In this document: piece after piece, positions 7,756 to 16,960 of the stretch
How positions within the stretch are numbered: the first letter of the stretch is position 1
How the letters are laid out: each line of letters opens with the position of its first letter
NCBI RefSeq assembly: GCF_038784515.1
Contig: NZ_CP152376.1
Location: 3,162,001-3,226,000 of the forward strand
From: Rhodoferax sp. GW822-FHT02A01
GTDB taxonomy: Bacteria > Pseudomonadota > Gammaproteobacteria > Burkholderiales > Burkholderiaceae_C
Reading direction: 5' to 3'
DNA: 64,000 bases
The notes under the pieces: generated by a model
Told to the model about the DNA's origin: nothing
The model's database searches: none
Seen by the model: the letters and a program-made list of their open reading frames with translations, nothing else
Position numbers and translations under genes: made by a program

Positions 7756-7781
7756 GCTGCCTAGCGGACGGAGCGCAAATC

Positions 7782-9086
7782 ATGGCGACTGAAAACTTTC
7801 AAACCGGAGCGCCAGAAAAAGAGACCCCGCTGGCAAAGGGGCCGCTGCAGTCCATGTTTGCGGCGGCCATCGCGGCCGCACAGCCCAACCAATGCATTGC
7901 GGCGCATCTGCCGGCGGTCCCGAAAGGGCGCCTGATCGTCATTGGTGCGGGCAAGGCGTCGGCCGAAATGGCGCGCGCGGTGGAGCAACATTGGAGCGGC
8001 CCGCTTGAGGGACTGGTGGTCACCCGCTACGGCTACGCCGTGCCTTGCAAGCGCATCGAAATCGTGGAGGCGGCACATCCAGTGCCCGACGATGCAGGAC
8101 TCACTGCTGCACAACGCATCCTGCAAAAGGTGCAGGGACTCACCGCCGATGACACCGTGTTGTGCCTGATCTCGGGTGGCGGATCTTCTTTGCTGCCGTT
8201 GCCTCTGGAAGGCATCACCCTGGAAGACAAGCAGAGGGTGAACCGTGAGCTATTGAAGTCGGGTGCCAGCATCAGTGAAATGAACTGTGTGCGTCGCCAC
8301 CTTTCTGCTATCAAAGGTGGTCGACTGGCGGCCGCTAGCTATCCTGCCAAGGTTGTGACGCTACTGATTTCGGATGTGCCAGGAGATCAGCCCTGCGACA
8401 TTGCATCCGGCCCCACGGTAGGTGACTCCTCCACATGCGCCGATGCATTGGCCATCATCAAACGCTATGGCATTGTCCTGCCGGACAACGTCCGCAAGGT
8501 GCTGACCGATGGGCGAGGGGAGTCCATCAAGCCAGACGACAAACGTTTGGAAGGAATGGAAGTCCACATGATTGCCACGCCTCAAATGGCGTTGGAAGCA
8601 GCGGCGAAAGTAGCCGAAGCAGCGGGCTTGTCTGCCTACATCCTGGGTGACAGCGTGGAAGGCGAGGCGCGCGAGGTTGGCAAGGTGATGGCTGCCATGG
8701 CACTTCAGGTCGCTCGCCACGGCCAACCATTTCAGGCACCTTGCATTCTTCTGTCTGGCGGAGAAACCACCGTCACCATCCGGGGAGATGGCCGCGGTGG
8801 ACGCAACGTCGAATTCCTTTTGTCGCTGGGTGTGGCCCTGCAAGGCGAACCCGGCATCCATGCGCTGGCCGGAGATACCGATGGTGTGGATGGGATTGAA
8901 GAAATAGCTGGCGCGTATTTGTCTCCGAGTACGCTGGAGCGTGCCTGGGCACTAGGCATCAATCCCAAGGACAGCCTGGACCGCAACGACGGCCATGGGT
9001 TCTTTCAGGTGCTGGGCGACTCCCTCGTCACTGGCCCCACGCTCACCAATGTGAACGATTTCCGCGCCATCCTGATCGGCCGGTAA
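7782..9086 (+). CDS. ttuD: Glycerate 2-kinase, MOFRL family (TtuD/GckA-like)
   Basis: 434 residues. MOFRL-type kinases phosphorylate D-glycerate with ATP to 2-phosphoglycerate; older records call them hydroxypyruvate reductases. The N-terminal DUF4147 domain contains VIGAGKAS and LISGGGSSLLPLP; the C-terminal MOFRL domain contains LLSGGETTVTIRGDGRGGRN and the end motif TGPTLTNVNDFRAILIG. The frame stays open far upstream, inside dctA, but the ATG at 7782 with ACGGAG before it is the credible start and leaves 26 nt after the dctA stop. It converts the D-glycerate made by tartrate dehydrogenase into a glycolytic intermediate. The next two genes, which would finish the route to pyruvate, are broken. 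Confidence 0.9.
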   Translation: MATENFQTGAPEKETPLAKGPLQSMFAAAIAAAQPNQCIAAHLPAVPKGRLIVIGAGKASAEMARAVEQHWSGPLEGLVVTRYGYAVPCKRIEIVEAAHPVPDDAGLTAAQRILQKVQGLTADDTVLCLISGGGSSLLPLPLEGITLEDKQRVNRELLKSGASISEMNCVRRHLSAIKGGRLAAASYPAKVVTLLISDVPGDQPCDIASGPTVGDSSTCADALAIIKRYGIVLPDNVRKVLTDGRGESIKPDDKRLEGMEVHMIATPQMALEAAAKVAEAAGLSAYILGDSVEGEAREVGKVMAAMALQVARHGQPFQAPCILLSGGETTVTIRGDGRGGRNVEFLLSLGVALQGEPGIHALAGDTDGVDGIEEIAGAYLSPSTLERAWALGINPKDSLDRNDGHGFFQVLGDSLVTGPTLTNVNDFRAILIGR

Positions 9087-9111
9087 CGCGTTCTCAACAA
9101 CAAGGACTTTC

Positions 9112-9751
9112 ATGCACCGCAAACGCAATGCCAAGATCGTGGCAACCCTCGAACCCGCCAGCGCAGACCGGTCGACCATCCAAGCCTTACCACGAAAAAC
9201 CCGGTGACCAGATGCGGGCACCCATGCCGCACCCCGAAATCTTTTCTGCACTGGAGGTCGGCACCGACCTGTTGCTAGACGATGGCCGGTGGCGCCGTGT
9301 CGAACCGCAAGGGTGTGAATGTGCCCGGTGTGTTGCTGCCCCTATCTGCGTTAACCGGAAAAGACCGGGCCGATTTGATCTATGGCCTGACCTTGGGAAT
9401 CGACTGGATTGCCTTGTCGTTTGTTCAACGACCAGAAGACATTGTGGAAATCAAGTCCATCGTCAAGGGGCGCGCCGATATTGTGGCCAAGCTGGAAAAG
9501 CCCGCAGCCATCAACAGCCTGGAGGCCATCGTCGCCGAGAGCGATGCCATCGGCGTAGCGGTGCGGGGTGTCGCAGACCTTCTGAAGGTCGCTGCCGTGG
9601 TGGCGTATACCAGTTCAGGATATTCCGCCTTGCGCATGGCCCCTGAGAGGAAGGGCTGGGCCAGGCCGGTCAGACCATCGTGATTTCCGCCGGTGTTCCC
9701 TTTGGAACTTCGGGAACCACCAACCTGATGCGTATTGCCCAAATTGCTTAA
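9112..9751 (+). pseudogene. Pyruvate kinase remnant (ttuE-like)
   Basis: Recognisable pyruvate kinase pieces run in order but in different frames and with internal losses: the N-terminal RKRNAKIVATLEPAS from an ATG at 9112, then EIFSALEVGTDLLLDDGR, then SNRKGVNVPGVLLPLSAL leading into a segment that keeps IALSFVQRPEDI and AKLEKPAAINSLEAIV, then a jump to VVAYTSSGYSALRMAPER, and a C-terminus with GQTIVISAGVPFGTSGTTN in another frame. An intact enzyme has about 470-480 residues; here some 640 nt remain. It directly follows the glycerate kinase, where Agrobacterium tartrate loci carry ttuE, so it was probably the last tartrate-specific enzyme and is now non-functional. Confidence 0.9.
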
Positions 9752-9793
9752 CGGGAGAGTCTACGGTGTTAATTCATCAGGCTTGCAGCATCT

Positions 9794-10507
<714 letters not shown>

Positions 10508-10607
10508 GTCAATACGACGATGCCTGGAAGGGTGATTGCACTCGTACGCTCATCGCCGTTTTGCCGGGATGGTCAACAGCTGTGACGTCCACCATTCCTT
10601 TGTGCTC

Positions 10608-10613
10608 TAAAAT
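10608..10613 (+). promoter_or_regulatory. Possible -10 box of the riboflavin transcript
   Basis: TAAAAT about 28 nt before the riboswitch start is a good sigma-70 -10 candidate; no clear -35 box is visible at the right distance. Weak call, based on position only. Confidence 0.3.
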
Positions 10614-10640
10614 TCGCTCGTCGGCCAATTGGTCGACAGC

Positions 10641-10780
10641 GTTCTCAGGGCGGGGTGAAACTCCCCACCGGCGGTAAGGCAGCAATGCCAAGCCCGCGAG
10701 CGCCCGATGTCAAACGTCGGGGTCAGCAGATCTGGTGAGATTCCAGAGCCGACGGTCACAGTCCGGATGAAAGAGTAGCG
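10641..10780 (+). ncRNA. FMN riboswitch (RFN element)
   Basis: The conserved RFN blocks occur in order: AGGGCGGGGTGAAACTCCCC, ACCGGCGGTAAGG, AGCCCGCGAGCGC, then GGTCAGCAGATCTGGTGAGA, CCAGAGCCGACGGTCACAGT and CCGGATGAAAGAG. Together they make the closed multi-hairpin FMN aptamer. It binds flavin mononucleotide and turns down riboflavin genes. A leader of about 230 nt separates it from the ribBX start and probably contains the expression platform; I see no clean terminator there, so translational control is likelier (inference). Confidence 0.97.
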
Positions 10781-11010
10781 CGATACCAAACTCCATCTGC
10801 CTTGCTGGTCAGGTGCGTCTGTGCTCGTGTGCCCTGATTCTTTGTTCTTTCTTTTACTGAAGAGTTCATGAATCAGTTTGTTTTTACCCACCCGCTTTAC
10901 ACCTCCCACTGGCCCCCATGGGGCGCTCAGTTCTGTGTGAATCCTTGCGGCCGTTCGATACGGCCGCCGCTGACAGATATTTCGAGTTTGATTGAATTGG
11001 AGTGCAAGGT

Positions 11011-12126
11011 ATGAGTGGAAATGGTTTTGCGACGGTCCCCGAGTTGGTGGCTGACATCAAGGCAGGAAAAATGGTGATCCTCGTCGACGACGAAGGACGC
11101 GAGAACGAGGGGGATGTGATCCTGGCGGCTGAGCACGTAACGCCCGAGGCGATCAACTTCATGGCCCGCTATTGCCGCGGACTCATTTGCCTGACCCTGA
11201 CTCCTGAGCGTTGCGACCAACTGGGATTGACTCCCATGGTGAGCAATAACGGCACCAAGCATGGCACTGCATTCACCGTGTCGATTGAGGCTGCCGATGG
11301 GATAGATACAGGGATATCCGCAGCAGACCGCTCCACTACTGTCCGGGTGGCGGTGGCCAAGGATGCCAAATCGACCAATCTGGTGAGCCCTGGTCACGTT
11401 TTCCCTCTGCGGGCGGCTAATGGGGGGGTGCTTATGCGCGCTGGCCACACGGAGGCAGGTTGCGACCTGGCTGAAATGGCGGGCCTCATGCCTGCCTCGG
11501 TCATTTGCGAAGTCATGAACGACGATGGAACCATGGCCCGAGTTCCTGACCTGATGATATTCGCCCAACAGCATGGGCTCAAACTTGGCAGCATTGCGGA
11601 CTTGATCAAGTACCGCACCGAAAGTGAGCAGTTGGTCTCGCTCAAGGGCAAGCGCTCCATCACCAACAGCTTTGGAAAATTCGAGCTGCAGACCTACCAG
11701 GATCGCTTTGGTGGTGTTCACCTTGCCATGGTGGCCGGGACTTGGTCCTCGGATGAGGCTGTCATGGTTCGCGTGCACGAACCGCTGTCGGTTTTGGATT
11801 TTCTGGAAGACGTTGATGGCGCTCATTCCTGGCCGCTGCCGGCTGCACAGAAAGCCATTCAAGCTGAGGGCAAAGGGGTCATCCTGTTACTCAACGTCGT
11901 GGAGAACCAAGACAATCTGGTTCGCAATGCAATGGGTGAGGCTGAGAAACCGGCCCCGAAGACTGGAAAGATCGATAGCGATCTACGCTCCTATGGCGTA
12001 GGCGCACAAATCCTACGTAGTCTTGGTCTCAAGCACATCAAGGTGCTGGGCAACGAGCGGCGCTTTCCCAGCATGGGTGGCTTCGAGCTCAATGCCGTGG
12101 AGTTTGTCGGCCACGCCAAGCCCTGA
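11011..12126 (+). CDS. ribB: 3,4-dihydroxy-2-butanone 4-phosphate synthase with degenerate GTP cyclohydrolase II domain (RibBX type)
   Basis: 371 residues. The N-terminal RibB domain makes 3,4-dihydroxy-2-butanone 4-phosphate from ribulose 5-phosphate for riboflavin synthesis. Its motifs are intact: VDDEGRENEGDVILAAE, the CLTLTPERCDQLGL segment, and PGHVFPLRAANGGVLMRAGHTEA. The C-terminal part is shaped like GTP cyclohydrolase II but lacks the zinc-binding cysteines expected in ECLTGDxxxSxRCDCG; the sequence there reads RVHEPLSVLDFLEDVDGAHS. Such RibBX proteins are known in Betaproteobacteria. The ATG at 11011 has GGAG upstream; a GTG at 11002 is the alternative. The FMN riboswitch at 10641-10780 controls it. 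A separate RibA is needed elsewhere (inference). Confidence 0.93.
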   Translation: MSGNGFATVPELVADIKAGKMVILVDDEGRENEGDVILAAEHVTPEAINFMARYCRGLICLTLTPERCDQLGLTPMVSNNGTKHGTAFTVSIEAADGIDTGISAADRSTTVRVAVAKDAKSTNLVSPGHVFPLRAANGGVLMRAGHTEAGCDLAEMAGLMPASVICEVMNDDGTMARVPDLMIFAQQHGLKLGSIADLIKYRTESEQLVSLKGKRSITNSFGKFELQTYQDRFGGVHLAMVAGTWSSDEAVMVRVHEPLSVLDFLEDVDGAHSWPLPAAQKAIQAEGKGVILLLNVVENQDNLVRNAMGEAEKPAPKTGKIDSDLRSYGVGAQILRSLGLKHIKVLGNERRFPSMGGFELNAVEFVGHAKP

Positions 12127-12150
12127 GCTTAGCTCGTACCAATCCCTTTG

Positions 12151-12180
12151 AAACGCCCAGCACTACTGGGCGTTTTTGTT
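12151..12180 (+). terminator. Rho-independent terminator after ribBX
   Basis: A perfect 10-bp stem, AAACGCCCAG (12151-12160) with CTGGGCGTTT (12166-12175), a 5-nt loop and a T-run, 24 nt after the ribBX stop. Confidence 0.9.
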
Positions 12181-12468
12181 GTGACGGAAAAAACAAAGGC
12201 ACTTCGACCAAAGGTGCGCTCTGTGGCAACCGCGTCCCTTTTCAGTACCTACGGATTCATGTGTCGTTCAATGGGTTTGACCGAGGTGCGTGGATGGCAG
12301 CTGCCACTGTTGAGGACCGCACGTGCCTCTTGCAAGGCACTTGGCGCAGCTGAGGAAAGCTGGCAGAGCTAGTTCGAAGGCTTTTTGACCAACTGTCTCG
12401 ACCAGTGTGTCGATGCCGCGCTTTCGATGACCCTGATCAGGTATCCCTCAATTCCTACCGACAAACCC
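12181..12468. other. Intergenic stretch without a supported gene
   Basis: Between the ribBX terminator and the promoter of the sugar operon. The one open frame of some length here has no ribosome binding site and no motif I recognise. I see nothing else in it. Confidence 0.4.
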
Positions 12469-12497
12469 TTGATCTGGGGAAAACCCTAGTGCATAAC
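12469..12497 (+). promoter_or_regulatory. Sigma-70 promoter of the sugar operon
   Basis: TTGATC (12469-12474) and CATAAC (12492-12497) are separated by 17 nt, the ideal distance, and match the -35 and -10 consensus at four of six positions each. Transcription would begin inside the first copy of the tandem repeat. Confidence 0.55.
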
Positions 12498-12543
12498 GAT
12501 TCAACAGTGAATATACTAATGCATAACAAGTCAATTGTGAATA
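12490..12543 (+). promoter_or_regulatory. Tandem operator, two 24-nt repeats 30 nt apart
   Basis: TGCATAAC-GATTCAACAGTGAATA (12490-12513) is repeated imperfectly as TGCATAAC-AAGTCAATTGTGAATA (12520-12543). Each copy contains an inverted repeat: ATTCA-ACAG-TGAAT in the first and TCA-ATTG-TGA in the second. The first copy overlaps the -10 box and start region; the second ends 3 nt before the first ATG. SorC-family regulators bind such repeats, and one is encoded at 19513 in the same locus, so this is its likely site (inference). Confidence 0.65.
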
Positions 12544-12546
12544 AAT

Positions 12547-13470
12547 ATGCAACATACTCAAAAGGCAACCGGTGTCGAGGTCTCGGCTCCTCTGGTGGTC
12601 GATGGCGCTGCGGTATCGCAGTGGCGTGCACGTCGTCAGGACTTTGTGCAGGCCGATGAAAGTAAAAAGATCGAACGGTTGGCGGCAACCAGCCGCTTCA
12701 TTCGCAGCCAAGTCCTCACCACGATCAACACCGCAGGCCTGGGTCACATCGGTGGCGACTTCTCGGTGACGGACATTCTGGTCACCCTCTATGAAGGTGT
12801 TTTGGCCGTAGACCCGGCCAACATCAGCCTGCCCACCCGTGACCGCTTCATCCTGAGTAAAGGCCACTGCGCGGCAGCCCTGTATTCCGTTCTGGCCCAC
12901 AGTGGCTACTTCAGCGCTGACCGCTTGGTGCATTTCGCCAAGGACCTGTCTCCGCTGAACGGCCACCCCAACCGCAACAAAATCCCTGGCGTCGAAACCA
13001 ATACCGGTCCTCTGGGGCATGGCTTGCCGGTGGGCGTGGGTTGTGCAACGGCTGCCAAGCTGCAGGGTTTGAATTTCCGGACCTATGTAGTGGTCGGCGA
13101 CGGCGAACTGCAGGAAGGCAGTAATTGGGAGGCGGCCATGTACGCTGCCCAGCAGAAGCTTGGAAACCTCACGCTGATCGTGGACCGCAATCGCCTGCAG
13201 CAAGGTGCCACCACGGCCGAGACCAACGAGCTTGAGCCCCTGGCGGACAAGTGGACCGCCTTCGGCTGGGAAACCCACGTCATCAACGGGCACTCGTATG
13301 AAGAACTTCTGCATGTGCTTTCCATGGCCCCCGGTGAACGCCCCCGCGCAGTGATCGCCAACACGGTCAAGGGCAAGGGCGTGTCGTTTATGGAGAACGG
13401 GGTGGAGTGGCACCACAAGGTCCCAAGCGCCGCCCAGTACGAAGCAGCAATGAAAGAGGTGGCAGCGTGA
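12547..13470 (+). CDS. Transketolase, N-terminal (thiamine-binding) subunit
   Basis: 307 residues, the size of the N-terminal half of a split transketolase. It holds the ThDP pyrophosphate and metal site: GDGELQEGSNWEAAMYAAQ through LIVDRNRLQQG. It also has the NTGPLGHGLPVGVG and ILSKGHCAAALYSV segments. Transketolases move two-carbon units between ketoses and aldoses; the partner subunit follows with a 4-nt overlap. The ATG at 12547 has no evident ribosome binding site, and the first 30 or so residues are not conserved-looking, so the true start may be downstream. Split transketolases of this kind serve sugar-specific routes such as apulose 4-phosphate (AptAB) or sulfosugar (SqwGH) cleavage; the substrate here is unknown. 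Confidence 0.9.
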   Translation: MQHTQKATGVEVSAPLVVDGAAVSQWRARRQDFVQADESKKIERLAATSRFIRSQVLTTINTAGLGHIGGDFSVTDILVTLYEGVLAVDPANISLPTRDRFILSKGHCAAALYSVLAHSGYFSADRLVHFAKDLSPLNGHPNRNKIPGVETNTGPLGHGLPVGVGCATAAKLQGLNFRTYVVVGDGELQEGSNWEAAMYAAQQKLGNLTLIVDRNRLQQGATTAETNELEPLADKWTAFGWETHVINGHSYEELLHVLSMAPGERPRAVIANTVKGKGVSFMENGVEWHHKVPSAAQYEAAMKEVAA

Positions 13471-14417
13471 GCAAGGTTGATAGCAGCGTAGGTTTCGATT
13501 GCCGCCAGGCGTTCGCGGACGAGCTGGAAAAGATGGCGCGCGAGGATTCGCGCATTGTGGCGGTCTGCAACGATTCCGTCGGGTCGAGCAATCTGGGAGC
13601 CTTCAAGAAGGCGTTCCCCAATCGCCTGGTCAATGTCGGCATCGCCGAACAGAACATGGTTGGCGTGGCCGCAGGCCTGGCCAACGCAGGTATGCGTCCT
13701 TTTGTGTGTGCCGCATCGCCCTTCCTGACAGGTCGCGCGCTGGAGCAGATCAAGGCAGACGTGGTGTATTCCAACTTCCCCGTAGTCCTCTGCGGCATGA
13801 GCCCCGGAATGGCATACGCCGAACTGGGACCAACCCACCACTCCATCGAAGATCTGGCGTGGACACGTGCCATCGGCGACTTGACCGTTGCCGTTCCGGC
13901 CGACCCCGATGAAACTCGTGCCACCATGCGCTGGGCCCTGAAATCCGGCCGCCCCTGCTTCATGCGCATCGGCCGCACCAAGGTACCAGCCGTATCCCGC
14001 GAAGGCGTGAGCTTTGAACCCGGCAAGTTCGTGACCCTGCGCGAAGGCAAGGACGTGACCATCATCGCCGCGGGCACCATGGTTGCACGCGCCCTGGATG
14101 CTGCCAGCTTTCTGTCCGAAGGCGGTATCGAAGCACGCGTTATCAATGCTGCCTCCATCAAACCGGTGGACGTGCAGACCGTCGTTGCTGCTGCCAAGGA
14201 GACCAAAGGCATCGTCACCGTGGAAGAAGCCATTGTGTACGGCGGTTTGGGCTCAGCCATTTCGGAAGTGGTTGTGCAAACGCACCCCACGCGCATGCGT
14301 ATTCTGGGCGTGACCGGGCTTGCACCGACCGGTTCCACAAACTTCCTGTTCGAGTACTTTGGTCTCACTGGACCTGGCATTGCCAAGGCTGCACTAGAGT
14401 TGATTGAAAACGCCTAA
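13467..14417 (+). CDS. Transketolase, C-terminal (pyrimidine-binding) subunit
   Basis: 316 residues from a GTG that overlaps the upstream stop (GTGA) and has GAGG before it. It carries the pyrimidine-binding domain with the conserved glutamate in NVGIAEQNMVGVAAGLA and the C-terminal regulatory domain (IIAAGTMVARAL...GIVTVEEAIVYGGLGSAI). It forms one active site with the preceding subunit at the dimer interface. The frame extends upstream into the first gene, but the coupled GTG is the credible start. A full-length transketolase lies in the same locus at 23140, so the split pair probably has a different acceptor or donor (inference). Confidence 0.9.
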   Translation: MSKVDSSVGFDCRQAFADELEKMAREDSRIVAVCNDSVGSSNLGAFKKAFPNRLVNVGIAEQNMVGVAAGLANAGMRPFVCAASPFLTGRALEQIKADVVYSNFPVVLCGMSPGMAYAELGPTHHSIEDLAWTRAIGDLTVAVPADPDETRATMRWALKSGRPCFMRIGRTKVPAVSREGVSFEPGKFVTLREGKDVTIIAAGTMVARALDAASFLSEGGIEARVINAASIKPVDVQTVVAAAKETKGIVTVEEAIVYGGLGSAISEVVVQTHPTRMRILGVTGLAPTGSTNFLFEYFGLTGPGIAKAALELIENA

Positions 14418-14430
14418 GTCGGATATCAAC

Positions 14431-15897
14431 ATGAGCCACATACTTGCCATTGACCAGGGAACCAGCGCCACGAAATGCGTGCTGGTCGACACCACGGGTC
14501 GCATCGTCGCCAAAGCCAGCGCTGCACTGGGTGAAAGCTACCCCCAGCCGGGCTGGGTGGAGCAGGATGCGCAAGCCATCTGGTTGAGTGTGCTTGAAGC
14601 GGTTCGTCTGTGCATTGAACAAAAGCCGCAAGCACGTGTGGCAGCCGTGGGACTGTCCACCCAGCGGGAGTCCGCCCTGATCTGGAATCGAAAAGATGCC
14701 AGCCCAGTGACTCCGCTCCTGAGCTGGCAAGACCGGCGCACTGTGGGTTTGCTCGAAGCGTTGGCCGCCGACCATGTCACCGACATGGTGCTGGACAAAT
14801 CCGGCCTGCCCTTGGACCCCATGTTCTCGGCCCTGAAGATTCGCTGGTTGCTGGACCGCGTTGACCCCGACCGCACTGCCAGCCGCAACGCAGATCTGGT
14901 TGCAGGCACTGTGGACGCCTGGCTCGTGGCCCGCCTGGGTGGCGAGAGCACCATCGAAGTGGGCAACGCATCGCGCACCCAATTGCTCAATGTGGCCAAT
15001 GCCGCGTGGGATGATGACCTGCTGCGTCTCTTCAACATCCCGGTGCAGATGCTGCCCGAGATAGTTCCCTCCATCAGAAAACATGCAGACGCTGCAGGCC
15101 TGCATCCGTCCCTGGCGGGTGTTCCGGTCTCATCGGTGATGGCGGACTCCCATGCCGCGCTGTACGCCCACGGCGTGCGTGAAGTGGGCTCAGTAAAGGC
15201 CACCATGGGAACCGGATCTTCCGTCATGGGCCTGGCTCGCAAGGGCGCGCAACGGCTGGAAGGCATGTGCCTGACCGTCGGATGGGATGCAGGCACCGGT
15301 CCACGACTGGCACATGAGGGAAATATCCGGTCTGCCGGGGCAACCCTGCGGTGGGCTGCAGACCTGTTTGGCATCGACGCTGAGGTTGCAGCGGCTGAAG
15401 CCGTATTGGCTCCGGCTGGTGAACTGTGCATCGTCCCTGCCTTCTCCGGCCTGGGGGCTCCCTACTGGGACGCACGGGCTGTGGGCCTCATGAGTGGCCT
15501 CACCCTGGATACCAACCGACAGCAGGTCCTGGCTGCGGCACTGGACTCCATTGCCCACCAGGTGGCCGACGTCGTCGCAGCCGTGGATGGTGGCGGTGAC
15601 AGCGTAAAGAAACTGCTGCTGGACGGAGGACCCTCCCGCAATGCCACGTTACGCGCATCGGTTGCGGCATACATCAAGCGGCCCGTGGTGCACTGCACGG
15701 ATCCGGAGCTCTCGGCCCTGGGCGTCGCTCATCTGGCTGGGCTGCGTGAAGGCGTATGGGATGAAGCGGCCTTGCAAAGCCTGGCGAGATCACAGGTCAC
15801 GACCGAAGTGCCGGAACGTTCCGAAGAAGAAATCTCGCGACTTCGCAGCAACTGGGCACTGGCAGTTACCAGGTCGCGCACACAACGCAGTGCCTGA
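14431..15897 (+). CDS. FGGY-family carbohydrate kinase
   Basis: 488 residues, normal for FGGY kinases, which phosphorylate polyols or ketoses with ATP. The N-terminal phosphate loop reads AIDQGTSATKCVLVD; GWVEQDAQAIW and LLSWQDRRT follow; the C-terminal lobe has ATMGTGSSVMGL, PAFSGLGAPYWDARA and the adenine-binding LLLDGGPSRNATL. DQGT, WQDRRT and GAPYWD resemble glycerol kinase more than classical xylulokinase. Together with transketolases, transaldolase and polyol dehydrogenases, a ketopentose or a related ketose is the more likely substrate (inference). The ATG at 14431 is preferred over the in-frame TTG at 14404, which lies inside the transketolase gene. Confidence 0.85.
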   Translation: MSHILAIDQGTSATKCVLVDTTGRIVAKASAALGESYPQPGWVEQDAQAIWLSVLEAVRLCIEQKPQARVAAVGLSTQRESALIWNRKDASPVTPLLSWQDRRTVGLLEALAADHVTDMVLDKSGLPLDPMFSALKIRWLLDRVDPDRTASRNADLVAGTVDAWLVARLGGESTIEVGNASRTQLLNVANAAWDDDLLRLFNIPVQMLPEIVPSIRKHADAAGLHPSLAGVPVSSVMADSHAALYAHGVREVGSVKATMGTGSSVMGLARKGAQRLEGMCLTVGWDAGTGPRLAHEGNIRSAGATLRWAADLFGIDAEVAAAEAVLAPAGELCIVPAFSGLGAPYWDARAVGLMSGLTLDTNRQQVLAAALDSIAHQVADVVAAVDGGGDSVKKLLLDGGPSRNATLRASVAAYIKRPVVHCTDPELSALGVAHLAGLREGVWDEAALQSLARSQVTTEVPERSEEEISRLRSNWALAVTRSRTQRSA

Positions 15898-15949
15898 ACA
15901 CAACGCACAAGAGACACAGCACGAAATACATGAACAAGGTAGCAAGCAA

Positions 15950-16930
15950 ATGAATGCCGTCGAAACCAAAGCACAAACCAAGCCGAGCAGCATCGCTTGG
16001 AAAGAGCGCTTGTCGGAGCACATTCCACTCATCAGCCTCATCGTCCTGTGTGTGGTCTTTTCCATCCTCTCGGATGTGTTCCTGACCACACGCAATTTGC
16101 TCAACGTGGTGGACCAGCTGACCGTACTGGGAATCATGGCGTTGGGCATGACCGCAGTGATCGTGATTGGCGGCATTGACCTCTCGGTCGGATCGGTTCT
16201 TGCGCTGTCCATGATGGTCATGGGTTGGCTGGCCAATGTGGTCGGATGGCCCATGCCCATCGCCATCCTGGTTGGGCTCGTCGCCGGTGCACTGTGCGGC
16301 GCGTTCTCCGGCTTCCTGGTGGTCAAGGTCAACTTGCCGCCCTTCATTGCCACGTTGGCCGTGATGTCCATTGCACGCGGGCTGGCCAACATCATCACTG
16401 ACGGCAGCCAGATCGTGGGCTACCCCGGCTGGTTCTCCGACCTGTCCATTGAACGCTACATGGGCTTCCTCTCCGTCTCTGTGGCGTTGTTCCTGGGTCT
16501 TACCCTGGTAGCAGGCATTTTCATGAAGTACCGCGCCACGGGGCGTGCGCTCTATGCCATTGGCGGCAGCAGCGAAGTGGCCCGCCTGGCAGGTATCTCG
16601 GTGAAACGCGTCACCTTAGGTGTCTACACGGTATGCGGCCTTCTCTCCGGCTTGGCCGGCGTGGTGATGTCCACACGCCTGGACTCTTCGCAGCCAGCAG
16701 GTGGTCAGGGCTATGAGCTCGACACCATTGCAGCGGTAGTGATTGGCGGCGCCAGTTTGTCTGGCGGCGTAGGAAGCATCTTCGGCACGCTCATGGGCGT
16801 GCTGACGATCGGTGTGTTGCGCAACGGCTTAAACCTTATCGGGACTTCGCCGTTCGTTCAGCAAATCGTGATCGGTGTCGTCATCGTCATCGCTGTGATG
16901 TTCGATACCAACAAGCGTAAGTCCCGATAA
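15950..16930 (+). CDS. Sugar ABC transporter permease, ribose (RbsC/XylH) type
   Basis: 326 residues with eight to ten hydrophobic helices. The family signature is clear: GMTAVIVIGGIDLSVGSVLAL in the first third, and TGRALYAIGGSSEVARLAGI, the cytoplasmic loop that contacts the ATPase, in the second. LDTIAAVVIGGASLSGGVGS follows near the end. It would form the membrane channel of a carbohydrate importer with the binding protein and double ATPase encoded next. The ATG at 15950 has AAGGT upstream. The frame is open further upstream inside the kinase gene, but that extension is not conserved-looking. The gene order here is permease, binding protein, ATPase. Confidence 0.92.
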   Translation: MNAVETKAQTKPSSIAWKERLSEHIPLISLIVLCVVFSILSDVFLTTRNLLNVVDQLTVLGIMALGMTAVIVIGGIDLSVGSVLALSMMVMGWLANVVGWPMPIAILVGLVAGALCGAFSGFLVVKVNLPPFIATLAVMSIARGLANIITDGSQIVGYPGWFSDLSIERYMGFLSVSVALFLGLTLVAGIFMKYRATGRALYAIGGSSEVARLAGISVKRVTLGVYTVCGLLSGLAGVVMSTRLDSSQPAGGQGYELDTIAAVVIGGASLSGGVGSIFGTLMGVLTIGVLRNGLNLIGTSPFVQQIVIGVVIVIAVMFDTNKRKSR

Positions 16931-16960
16931 AACCATTTTTAAGTTCAATTAGGAGACGTC

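Noticed and set aside
7368..7781. 5' extension of the glycerate kinase frame into dctA
   Set aside because: Out of frame with dctA, unlike any protein, and the kinase has a good ribosome binding site before 7782.
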